Shown here: piece by piece, positions 26,955 through 34,709 of the stretch | Layout: the number at the start of each line of letters is the position of its first letter | How positions within the stretch are numbered: the first letter of the stretch is position 1 | Source of the DNA: an uncultured Prevotellaceae bacterium | GTDB taxonomy: Bacteria > Bacteroidota > Bacteroidia > Bacteroidales > Bacteroidaceae | Assembly: GCA_946185805.1 (NCBI GenBank) | Contig: CAMHKU010000007.1 | Location: 1 to 54,377 of the forward strand | Length of the DNA: 54,377 bases | Reading direction: 5' to 3' | The notes under the pieces: generated by a model | Database searches by the model: none | What the model saw: only the letters and a program-made list of their open reading frames with translations | What the model was told of the DNA's origin: nothing | Translations under genes and position numbers: made by a program

Positions 26955-28988
26955 ATGATTTTCAGAAATATCAATAAGATATTCATGGTGGGACTGGTGA
27001 GCTGCGCGATGGGTGCAGCCACCGTGTCCTGCTCCGACATGCTGGAGTCTGACAGCTCGCGCCAGCTCTTTGAGCCGGCGCTCGACCAGAAGACCGACTC
27101 CGTGTTCTACGCTTACGGCATTATGCAGGCTATGCAGCAGCTGGCCGACCAGTATTATTTCCAGAACGAGATGCGCGGCGACCTGGTGAGGGTTACCGAC
27201 AAGGCCTCTACCTATCTGCGCCAGTTGTCATCGTTCACCGCCGACGCTACCAACAAGTACGACAGTGTGTACCTGTATTATAAGGTCATCAACAACTGTA
27301 ACTACTATCTGGCCCACCGCGACACCACGCTGAAGACCGGTGCCCACAATGTGGTGAGCAACGAGTATGCCGCCGTGGCATCGTTCCGTGCCTGGACCTA
27401 TCTGCAGCTGGCCCGCCAGTACGGCTCCGTGCCTTACATCACTGAACCCGTGACCACCATCGGCCAGATCAATGCCAACACGTCGATGACGAGCTATGAC
27501 GCCATACTCGCCGGCGAGGCCCAGATGCTCGAAGGCCTCAAGTCCCGCTATACCGAGGCCGAGCTCTCGGTGCCTACCTTCGGACAGACGACGCGCTCCA
27601 TCGGTCTGCTTAACTGGCAGGACGCCCGCGGACAGAAGCCTGAGAAGTTTATCTCGCCCCGCAAGTGCTTCATCCCGCTGAATGTGGTGCTCGGCGATAT
27701 CTACTTGGAGCTGGGACAGTATGAGAAGGCTGCCACCTGCTACTATCAGTACCTGCGCTATAACGGTCTGCAAGGTATTGGCAACATCTCGGTGTTCTAC
27801 AATGACTTCATGTCGCCGTACTACTCCAGCTACAGCCCCATCTACAAGGACTTCACAGAGTGGCCCGCCGACTACAACAGCGGTAAGAATACGTCGTTGT
27901 ATAACTCGATGCCCGTGTGGGAGAACTCCTTCCAGCATGCTGCCAGCGCCGGCGATGTCATCAGCTACATTCCCATGGCCGTCAACTACACCATGGGTAA
28001 GACGTCCGACATCCCTGCCACCTTTGGCTTCAACTACTATGGCACTACCAATACCAGTGCCGTACAATTGAACACAAACTTTATTTTTGACTGCCCGCGT
28101 ACCGAGGAAATCCAGGTGGTGCCCTCGCAGGCTTACTGCGACTCTGCCCGCCGTGCTCAGTATTATTACTTCACTGAGCAGGTGAAGGTGTCGCCCTTCA
28201 ACTGGATTGTCAAGAACCGTCCCCTTGGCGACGCCCGTGCTAGTATTGTTGCTCAGGGTGTAGGTGCCGACTCGTCGTTTGTCTACATCCAGAAGCCCAA
28301 CACGGCCTACGTCTATCTCTATCGTAACGCTACCGTCTGGCTCCACCTGGCTGAGGCCATCAACCGCATGGGTTATCCCGATGCTGCTTTCGCCGTGCTG
28401 AAGAACGGCCTGCACTCTGAGCTCGCTTCCTTCCGCTATGAGGAGGTCTACCTGAAAGACCAGGCCGGCAACGACTCCATCGACGAGAATGGCAACAAGG
28501 TGCTCGACCCCGTGCAGGCTCACGTCGACGACAAGTATTACCTGACGCCCGCCTCCTACGAGCTGCTGACCACCAAGCTGCCGTTCTTAGGACAGGAGAA
28601 CTCCGAGATTTTCAGAAACGGTACTACCAGGGCTTTCTGCGGTATCCACTTCCACGGTGCCGGTGCTGTTGAAGACCTGTATTCTACCTACCGCTACAGC
28701 ACGGTGGTCAAGGCTAAGATTGACGATATCTACGCCAAGTATAACCTCGGCACGCCGGCCTATACGCAGGAAGATTACATCAACGCCATGGAAGACCTGC
28801 TCTGCGACGAGTATGCCATGGAGTTTGCCTTCGAGGGCACCCGCTATTCCGACCTGCGCCGTCTGGCTCTGCATAAGAACCGGGCTGGCATCTATGGCGG
28901 TGGCTTCGGCGACCGCTGGCTCAGCCGTATGCTGCAGAACAATGCCGGTGGCATCAACACTACTAACTGCTATCTGCCCTACAAGTAA
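26955..28988 (+). CDS. SusD/RagB-family lipoprotein (second copy)
   Basis: 677 residues from the ATG at 26955. An upstream in-frame ATG at 26922 is rejected because it lies in the low-complexity repeat and would put charged residues before the signal peptide. Lipobox TVSC; then SusD features: helical N-terminus (LDQKTDSVFYAYGIMQAMQQ), AAVASFRAWTYLQLARQYGS, PLNVVLGDIYLELGQYEKAA (TPR-like), and the C-terminal EYAMEFAFEGTRYSDLRRLA. Longer than typical SusD (500-600). Partner of the SusC just upstream. Confidence 0.95.
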   Translation: MIFRNINKIFMVGLVSCAMGAATVSCSDMLESDSSRQLFEPALDQKTDSVFYAYGIMQAMQQLADQYYFQNEMRGDLVRVTDKASTYLRQLSSFTADATNKYDSVYLYYKVINNCNYYLAHRDTTLKTGAHNVVSNEYAAVASFRAWTYLQLARQYGSVPYITEPVTTIGQINANTSMTSYDAILAGEAQMLEGLKSRYTEAELSVPTFGQTTRSIGLLNWQDARGQKPEKFISPRKCFIPLNVVLGDIYLELGQYEKAATCYYQYLRYNGLQGIGNISVFYNDFMSPYYSSYSPIYKDFTEWPADYNSGKNTSLYNSMPVWENSFQHAASAGDVISYIPMAVNYTMGKTSDIPATFGFNYYGTTNTSAVQLNTNFIFDCPRTEEIQVVPSQAYCDSARRAQYYYFTEQVKVSPFNWIVKNRPLGDARASIVAQGVGADSSFVYIQKPNTAYVYLYRNATVWLHLAEAINRMGYPDAAFAVLKNGLHSELASFRYEEVYLKDQAGNDSIDENGNKVLDPVQAHVDDKYYLTPASYELLTTKLPFLGQENSEIFRNGTTRAFCGIHFHGAGAVEDLYSTYRYSTVVKAKIDDIYAKYNLGTPAYTQEDYINAMEDLLCDEYAMEFAFEGTRYSDLRRLALHKNRAGIYGGGFGDRWLSRMLQNNAGGINTTNCYLPYK

Positions 28989-29030
28989 AGATTCAAATGA
29001 AAAGCTGTCTTCCTTATAAATAAAGGTAGC

Positions 29031-31391
29031 ATGAATAGACTCCTCTTCACCTGCGCCCTCACCGCCTTGACTGTGTCTGCGGCGAGGGCGCAGCTCGTTT
29101 GGTTTGATGGCTGCCAGCCCGTTGCCTATCAGGTGGAGGGCAAGGTGGCGCCTGTGGTCCACCAGGCTCTGCGCATGTTCAGCGACGACATGCTGCTGGT
29201 CACGGGACAGCAGGCCGTGGCCGTCGCTGCCCGTGGCAAGAAGGCCGTCATCCGCATCCGTCAGGGCCGTGGCACCGACGACGGCTTCAGCATCAGTGCC
29301 AAGGACGGACAGATAGTGGTAGAAGGCCACAACGCCCGTGGCACAGCCTACGGTATCCTGGAGCTGAGCCGCATGGCCGGCGTCTCGCCCTGGGTGTGGT
29401 GGGGCGATGTGCGCCCTCATAGCCGTGCGCGTCTCGTTTTCGACGAGACGACCACCGTCAACCATACCCCCAGCGTTGCCTACCGCGGTATCTTCATCAA
29501 CGACGAGGACTGGAGCCTGCGCCGCTGGTCGCCTGACGACATGGGACCGCAGACCTATCGCCGGCTGTTCGAGTTGATGCTGCGCCTGCGTGCCAACACC
29601 CTCTGGCCGGCCATGCACGATGTCTCACCGGGCTTCTTCACCGTCAAGGGACGCTCGGCTAACGGTCGTATGGTCAGTCTTAACAAGGAGATGGCCGACT
29701 CCTTCGGCATCCTCATCGGCAGCAGCCACTGTGAGCCGCTGCTGCGCAACAATGTGGCCGAGTGGGACAAAAAGCAGCGGGGCGACTATAACTACATGAC
29801 CAATCGCGAGGCCGTGAAAGCCTACTGGGCGGAGCGCCTGAAGGAGGTGCGCGGCAGCGAGGAACTTTTTACTATTGGCATGCGCGGCATCCACGACGGC
29901 TCCATGGAGGGCGTGAAGACGCCCGAGGAGAAGCTCCGCGGCCTGCAGATGGTCATCGACGACCAGCGTGAGCTCATCCGCAAGTATTACCGTAAGGATG
30001 TGGAGCACGTGCCGCAAGTGTTTATCCCCTATAAAGAGGTACTTGAGATTTACGAGAGCGGCCTCCGTGTGCCCGACGACGTGACGCTGATGTGGTGCGA
30101 CGACAACTACGGTTACCTCACCCGCCTGCCCGACAGTGTCCAGCAGCAGCGGTCGGGTGGGGGAGGCGTCTACTACCATCTCAGCTACTGGGGGCGTCCC
30201 CACGACCACCTGTGGCTCACCACCACGCAGCCCGGACTGATTTACAGCGAGATGCGCACGGCCTACGACCATAACTGCCGCCGGCTCTGGATAGCCAATG
30301 TCCACGACCCGAAGGTGGCGGCCTACGACCTGGAGCTGTTCCTCGACATGGCGTGGGATATTAAAAGCCTCACCCCCAAAGGAGAGGCTCTTGAGGAACA
30401 CTTGGAACGCTGGCTGATGACGCAGTTTGGCGGGGTTGTGGGTAAGGCTGTCTTTCCTGCTATGAAGGAGTTCTACCGGCTCAATGCCATCCGCAAGCCG
30501 GAGTTCATGGGGTGGACGCAAGTGGAGCTCGACAAGAAGAAATATCCCGGCGGCAAGTCTGTGCCTACGACGACCGAGTTCACTTTGAAGGAGGCTTATC
30601 AGCGTATGGCCGACTTCGCCAAGATTGAGGCCGTGGTCGATGTTTATGCCAATATGGTGCCAGACCACCATAAGGATGCCTATTTCGCCCATGTGCTCTA
30701 CCCCGTGCATGCCGCCGCCGCCATGACGCGCAAGATGCTCTTGCCACCCGTGGAGAGCCGACGGGCCTACGACGAGATTCAGTCGCTCACCGAGCGCTAC
30801 AACAGCATGAACGGTGGCAAGTGGCGCGGCCTGATGTCGGCGGCGCCCCGCAACCTGCCCGTCTTCGGACAGGTGCGCACGGAACTGCCCCAGCACCCCA
30901 CACCCGGTCCCTTTGTCGCTCGCAATGCCTGCGACTTCACACATTACTCCCCTCTCATTGGGAATGGGGCCGGGACTGTCAGTGCGCAGACCGTCCAGAT
31001 GCTCGGCCACTCCATGCAGGCTGTCATCCTGCCCAAGGGTGGCGAGCTGGTCTATCAGTTCCAGACGCCTGCCCGCGTGACAGCGCCCGCCGACGCCGTG
31101 CTCTATACCGCTATGATTCCCACGCAGCCCAGCGACCGTGGCGACCTGCGCTATTCCGTGCAGATTGACGACCAGCCCGCCGTCACTATCTCGCTCAAGG
31201 AGCCTTACCGCTCGGAGCAGTGGAAACGTAACGTGCTGCGTGCCCAGGCGCTCAAAAAGACGCCCGTCCACCTCGCCCCGGGCGCCCACACCCTGCGCAT
31301 CAAAGCCCTTGACGACCACGTCATCGTCGACCAGTGGATGCTTGACTTTATCCCTAACCGCAGTTTCTATGAGATACCAGTGCAGCGGTGA
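29031..31391 (+). CDS. GH115 family alpha-glucuronidase
   Basis: 786 residues with a signal peptide (cleavage near ARAQ, residue 21). GH115 signatures are clear: a small N-terminal domain; GIFINDEDWSLRRWSPDDMG (about 151); NTLWPAMHDVSPGFF; MWCDDNYGYLTRLP (about 353); VYYHLSYWGRPHDHLWL (about 380); and a C-terminal beta domain with a KIKA-like lectin fold (about 640-786). GH115 enzymes remove 1,2-linked glucuronic or 4-O-methyl-glucuronic acid from xylan, and some act on arabinogalactan side chains. In a rhamnogalacturonan setting the arabinogalactan or RG-I side-chain substrate seems more likely, but the sequence does not decide it. It ends the SusCD operon. Confidence 0.93.
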   Translation: MNRLLFTCALTALTVSAARAQLVWFDGCQPVAYQVEGKVAPVVHQALRMFSDDMLLVTGQQAVAVAARGKKAVIRIRQGRGTDDGFSISAKDGQIVVEGHNARGTAYGILELSRMAGVSPWVWWGDVRPHSRARLVFDETTTVNHTPSVAYRGIFINDEDWSLRRWSPDDMGPQTYRRLFELMLRLRANTLWPAMHDVSPGFFTVKGRSANGRMVSLNKEMADSFGILIGSSHCEPLLRNNVAEWDKKQRGDYNYMTNREAVKAYWAERLKEVRGSEELFTIGMRGIHDGSMEGVKTPEEKLRGLQMVIDDQRELIRKYYRKDVEHVPQVFIPYKEVLEIYESGLRVPDDVTLMWCDDNYGYLTRLPDSVQQQRSGGGGVYYHLSYWGRPHDHLWLTTTQPGLIYSEMRTAYDHNCRRLWIANVHDPKVAAYDLELFLDMAWDIKSLTPKGEALEEHLERWLMTQFGGVVGKAVFPAMKEFYRLNAIRKPEFMGWTQVELDKKKYPGGKSVPTTTEFTLKEAYQRMADFAKIEAVVDVYANMVPDHHKDAYFAHVLYPVHAAAAMTRKMLLPPVESRRAYDEIQSLTERYNSMNGGKWRGLMSAAPRNLPVFGQVRTELPQHPTPGPFVARNACDFTHYSPLIGNGAGTVSAQTVQMLGHSMQAVILPKGGELVYQFQTPARVTAPADAVLYTAMIPTQPSDRGDLRYSVQIDDQPAVTISLKEPYRSEQWKRNVLRAQALKKTPVHLAPGAHTLRIKALDDHVIVDQWMLDFIPNRSFYEIPVQR

Positions 31392-31416
31392 GCAGTTCCC
31401 CCTCTCATCTATAACT

Positions 31417-31569
31417 GGTTCTGCAAGATTTAGTGTGGATGAATAATTGTTTTTTGAAAGACAGATAAAAACCCAAAAAACCGATAAAAACCTTATACTG
31501 TTGGCTAACATTGTTTTTTCCTGTTTTCCAAAAACAAAGGCTCGACCCACATAAAATCTTGTATAATCC
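31417..31569. mobile_element. MITE-like element, copy A
   Basis: 153 bp with imperfect terminal inverted repeats: GGTTCTGCAAGATTTAGTG on the left, and GGATTATACAAGATTTTATG when the right end is read inward. Internal blocks ACAGATAAAAACC, AACCGATAAAAACCTTA, ACATTGTTTTTTCCTG and TTTTCCAAAAAC recur in the same order in the inverted copy at 49270-49437. It ends 18 nt before the gltD-type start codon, so it forms most of that gene's leader or promoter region. It carries no transposase. Confidence 0.8.
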
Positions 31570-31587
31570 TCTAAATAACCAAAAAAT

Positions 31588-32967
31588 ATGAGATTCAAAG
31601 AAGAAATCAACGAAAGTTACACCATGGCCGAGGCCATCAAGGAGGCGCAGCGCTGTCTCCACTGCAAGGTGCCGCAGTGCAAGAAAGGGTGCCCCATCAG
31701 CAACGATATTCCCGACTGGATTCACGAACTGAAGAAAGGCAACCTGGGCAATGCCATCAGCATTATCCGCGCCAAGAGCAACCTGCCCGCCGTCTGCGGC
31801 CGTGTCTGTGCCCATGAGAAGCAGTGCGAAGGTGCCTGCGTCTTAGGCAAGAAGGGTCAGCCCGTGAATATCGGCAAGCTGGAGCGCTTTGTCGCCGACT
31901 TCGACTCCGACAACGAGCTTACCCACGAGGATGTCGTAGAGAAGAGTCGCGGCAAGGTGGCCGTCATCGGTGCCGGGCCGTCGGGCATTACCGTGGCCGG
32001 CGACCTCTCGCGCATGGGCTTTGCCGTCGAGATATTCGAGATGGAGGCTCAGTGTGGCGGCGTGCTGCGCTATGGTATTCCTGAATACCGTTTGCCTAAG
32101 GAGGTGGTGGCCCGCGAGATACGCTACATCGAGAAGATGGGCGTCGTCATTCACCGCAACACCCATGTCGGCGTGCAGATTACCGTCGACAGCCTCTTCG
32201 AACAGGGCTTCGACGCCATTTATATCGGCACGGGCCTGAGCAAGCCTAAATCATTAGAGATTCCTATCTACCAGCATGGCCGCTGCATCTCCGAGGGCGA
32301 GGGTGCCGTCAGCTGCCGCGACCTGAAGCGCATCCGCCTGGCCACCCATTTCCTGCGCCGCGTGGAGCTTATCTCCGAGGGTTTCATGCAGCGCGACGAG
32401 CTGCCCGTCGACCCTGGTGCCCGTGTGTGGGTGATTGGCTGTGGCAACACGGCCATGGATGCCTCGCGCACGGCCCTGCGTATCGGTGCCTCGCAGGTGG
32501 ATGTGATTTATAACCGTGGCATAGACACCATGTCGGCTCTCCATGCCGAATACGACGATGCCGTCAGCGAGGGTGTACGCTTCAACTGGTGGAGCGCCAT
32601 CACCGAGGTGCATGTCGACGACAACCTCGACATCACCGAGATTGTCCTTGAAACCACCGAGCCCGACAAGGAGCCTGTGCGCCAGACGCTGCCTGCCAGC
32701 AACATCATCTTTGCCATCGGCGCCACGCCGGCCACGAAGATTGTGCGCACCACGTCGGGCCTGGAGAACGACGAGCACAACTTCCTCATCACCCGCGATG
32801 TGCCCTATGGCATGACCACCCGCAAGGGCGTCTTTGCCGGTGGCGACGTGGTGGGCCGCCAGGCTACCGTCGTCCATGCCATGCAGGATGCCAAGCAGGT
32901 GGCCATGGGTATCGCTCAGTATGTAGACGCCGTCAGCCTGATGCGTGCCATCAACATGGAAGATTGA
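31588..32967 (+). CDS. gltD: NADPH-dependent glutamate synthase small-subunit-type oxidoreductase
   Basis: 459 residues, the usual length for stand-alone GltD/GltA-type proteins. N-terminal Cys clusters for two 4Fe-4S centres (CLHCKVPQCKKGCP, CGRVCAHEKQCEGACVLGKKG), FAD site VAVIGAGPSG (about 126-135) and NADPH site WVIGCGNTAMDASR (about 280). It supplies electrons for glutamate formation or a related flavin reaction in the cytoplasm. The large subunit is not in the window, so a related role (for example in pyrimidine or ferredoxin metabolism) cannot be excluded. It is the only metabolic housekeeping gene inside the pectin locus. Its last codons and stop (GAAGATTGA) merge into a repeat phrase that continues downstream. 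Confidence 0.88.
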   Translation: MRFKEEINESYTMAEAIKEAQRCLHCKVPQCKKGCPISNDIPDWIHELKKGNLGNAISIIRAKSNLPAVCGRVCAHEKQCEGACVLGKKGQPVNIGKLERFVADFDSDNELTHEDVVEKSRGKVAVIGAGPSGITVAGDLSRMGFAVEIFEMEAQCGGVLRYGIPEYRLPKEVVAREIRYIEKMGVVIHRNTHVGVQITVDSLFEQGFDAIYIGTGLSKPKSLEIPIYQHGRCISEGEGAVSCRDLKRIRLATHFLRRVELISEGFMQRDELPVDPGARVWVIGCGNTAMDASRTALRIGASQVDVIYNRGIDTMSALHAEYDDAVSEGVRFNWWSAITEVHVDDNLDITEIVLETTEPDKEPVRQTLPASNIIFAIGATPATKIVRTTSGLENDEHNFLITRDVPYGMTTRKGVFAGGDVVGRQATVVHAMQDAKQVAMGIAQYVDAVSLMRAINMED

Positions 32968-33086
32968 AGATTGAAAATTGAAGATTGAAAATTGAAAGTT
33001 GTCCTCTGTTGTCAAAGTTGTATTTAAACAATTGAAGATTGAAAGTTGTCTATAGTTGTCCTCTGTTGTCAAAGTTGTCTTTAAAC
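32962..33086. repeat. Intergenic phrase repeats GAAGATTGAAAATT and AGTTGTCCTCTGTTGTC
   Basis: Four GAAGATTGA-type units run from the gltD stop codon. A 33-bp phrase with core GTTGTCCTCTGTTGTCAAAG then occurs at 32997-33029 and again at 33054-33086, with one mismatch. The first phrase also occurs near 43460 and after thrS; the second has relatives at 34534-34658. Confidence 0.85.
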
Positions 33087-33095
33087 GAAAGAAAC

Positions 33096-34454
33096 ATGTT
33101 GTCTTATAAAAAACTCGCGTTGTTGTCGTCCGCGCTGCTCTTGTCGTCAGTGCTGACAGTCCACGCCCAGAAGTTCCGCCAGGAGTTTGGCGACCCCAAG
33201 AAACCGTTTGTCGAGACGCTGGCCGTTCCCGACCACGCCGACAGTCATTATTGCTTAGGCCAGCCTGCCACGCTGCGCATCACAGCGCGCGAGGGTGGCG
33301 TGCCCCTTGACGGCGTCACCGTGCGATATAAGTCGGGACCCGAGATGTGGCTCCCCGCCCAGTGGGACTCTACCCGCTTTGTCGGCGGTGAGGCCCTTGT
33401 GCACATGGGCACGCTGACCGAGCCGGGGTTTCTGGCCTGTCAGTATGAGTTCCGCACCGGCGACGGCAAGACCTATAAAGACCTGGTGAAGGTGGGCTAT
33501 GCTCCCGAGCAGATCAAGGCTTTCACCATGCTGCCTTTCGACTTCCAGAAGTTCTGGCAGCAGGCGCTCAAGGAGGCGCGTAAGGTGCCCTTCGAGCCGG
33601 AGTACCGCGACATCCCTGAGGCTACTACCGATGAGTTCACCACCCGTCTCGTCCGCCTCCGCGTGGGTAAGAACAAGTGGATGCAGGGCTATCTCACCAT
33701 CCCTCTCGCCACTTCTCTCTCGCCACTCCCCTCTAAATACCCCGTCGTCCTCGTGCCCCCAGGGGCCGGCAGCCAGAAGATTTATCCTTCCGACTATTTC
33801 CCCCTTCGCGGCTGTATCTACATGAAGATCGAGATTCACGACAACGACCAGCTGCTGCCCGACGACGCCTACAACCAGCTGCGCCAGCAGAAGTGCGACG
33901 GCTACATGCGCCGTGGCATGGCCTCGCGCGATACCTATTATTATAAGGATGTCTACGTCGGCTGTGCCCGTGTGCTCGACTTCCTCTGCTCGCTGCCCGA
34001 GTGGGACGGCCGTAACGCCATCGTTACCGGTGGTTCTCAAGGTGGCGCCCTGACCATCATTACCGCCGCCCTCAACGAGAAGGCCACCCTCTGTGCGCCC
34101 TTTTATCCCGCCTTGTGCGACCTCACCGGTTTCCTCCACCAGCGCGCCGGCGGGTGGCCGAAGTTCTTCTCGGGCTACTATAAGGACGGCCAGATAGACA
34201 TCCCTCAGGAGCAGGCCGTCGAGACGCTGCAGTATTTCGACGTGGTCAACTTCGCCCGCCTGCTGAAGGTGCCTACGTTCATGTCGTGGGGCTATAGCGA
34301 CGACACCTGCTCGCCCACCTCCGTCTGGGCGGCGTGGAACGCCATCACGGCACCAAAAGAGAAAGACATTACCCCCACCAGCGGCCACTGGCGCTTCCCG
34401 TCGAGTCAGGAGCGCTGCTGGCAGTGGATGAAGGAGAAAATGAGAAATGAGTAG
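33096..34454 (+). CDS. Acetyl esterase, CE7 (acetylxylan esterase / cephalosporin-C deacetylase) family
   Basis: 452 residues from the ATG at 33096; an in-frame ATG at 33039 is rejected because it sits in the phrase repeat ahead of a good signal peptide (MLSYKKLALLSSALLLSSVL). An N-terminal beta domain (about 25-135) precedes the alpha/beta-hydrolase. Nucleophile elbow GGSQGG (about 312), acid in FMSWGYSDDTCSP, His in TSGHWRF near the end. CE7 enzymes remove acetyl groups from xylan oligosaccharides and small esters; in this locus acetylated pectin fragments are the likely substrate. The extra N-terminal domain is common in Bacteroidota relatives. No lipobox, so periplasmic or secreted. Confidence 0.88.
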   Translation: MLSYKKLALLSSALLLSSVLTVHAQKFRQEFGDPKKPFVETLAVPDHADSHYCLGQPATLRITAREGGVPLDGVTVRYKSGPEMWLPAQWDSTRFVGGEALVHMGTLTEPGFLACQYEFRTGDGKTYKDLVKVGYAPEQIKAFTMLPFDFQKFWQQALKEARKVPFEPEYRDIPEATTDEFTTRLVRLRVGKNKWMQGYLTIPLATSLSPLPSKYPVVLVPPGAGSQKIYPSDYFPLRGCIYMKIEIHDNDQLLPDDAYNQLRQQKCDGYMRRGMASRDTYYYKDVYVGCARVLDFLCSLPEWDGRNAIVTGGSQGGALTIITAALNEKATLCAPFYPALCDLTGFLHQRAGGWPKFFSGYYKDGQIDIPQEQAVETLQYFDVVNFARLLKVPTFMSWGYSDDTCSPTSVWAAWNAITAPKEKDITPTSGHWRFPSSQERCWQWMKEKMRNE

Positions 34455-34533
34455 CCCTAACGGTATGTTCTATACTGATTCAAATCCAAATCGGTCTTTA
34501 GACCGAAATGTTGTTTCGGTTGTCAACAGAGTC

Positions 34534-34658
34534 CTCTGTTGTCTTTTATTGTCATCAGTTGTCCTTTGTTGTTTTTAAAAAGACCATTTTTTAAGACAAC
34601 ATAAACAACTATTGACAACAAAGGACAACTATTGTGACTGATAGTATTGACAACAGAG
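34534..34658. repeat. Nested inverted repeats in the CE7-esterase gap
   Basis: AGTTGTCCTTTGTTGT (34557-34572) is perfectly inverted at 34615-34630, and CTCTGTTGTC (34534-34543) at 34649-34658, so the region can fold into one long arm of about 125 nt. It is built from the same GTTGTC phrase seen at 33.0 kb. Confidence 0.85.
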
Positions 34659-34667
34659 ACAACTTAT

Positions 34668-34685
34668 AACGGTCATGCGACCGTT
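34668..34685. promoter_or_regulatory. Palindrome upstream of the dual esterase
   Basis: AACGGTC-ATGC-GACCGTT, 25 nt before the start codon; a related CGGTCT-TT-AGACCG palindrome sits near 34491. CGGTC/GACCG is thus shared by two dyads flanking the phrase repeat. They could be operator sites or RNA hairpins; nothing in the window tells which. Confidence 0.45.
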
Positions 34686-34709
34686 TAGGTTAAACAGATA
34701 CTAAACAAA

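Noticed and set aside
27228..28523. 431-codon minus-strand open frame opposite susD
   Set aside because: Same antisense bias; SusD motifs are on the plus strand.
29625..31610. 661-codon open frame on the minus strand opposite GH115
   Set aside because: GH115 on the plus strand has clear family motifs; the antisense frame is a by-product of GC-rich third positions, has no recognisable domain and runs into the MITE.
33039..33095. Longer N-terminus for the CE7 esterase
   Set aside because: It would translate the GTTGTC phrase repeat ahead of a complete signal peptide.
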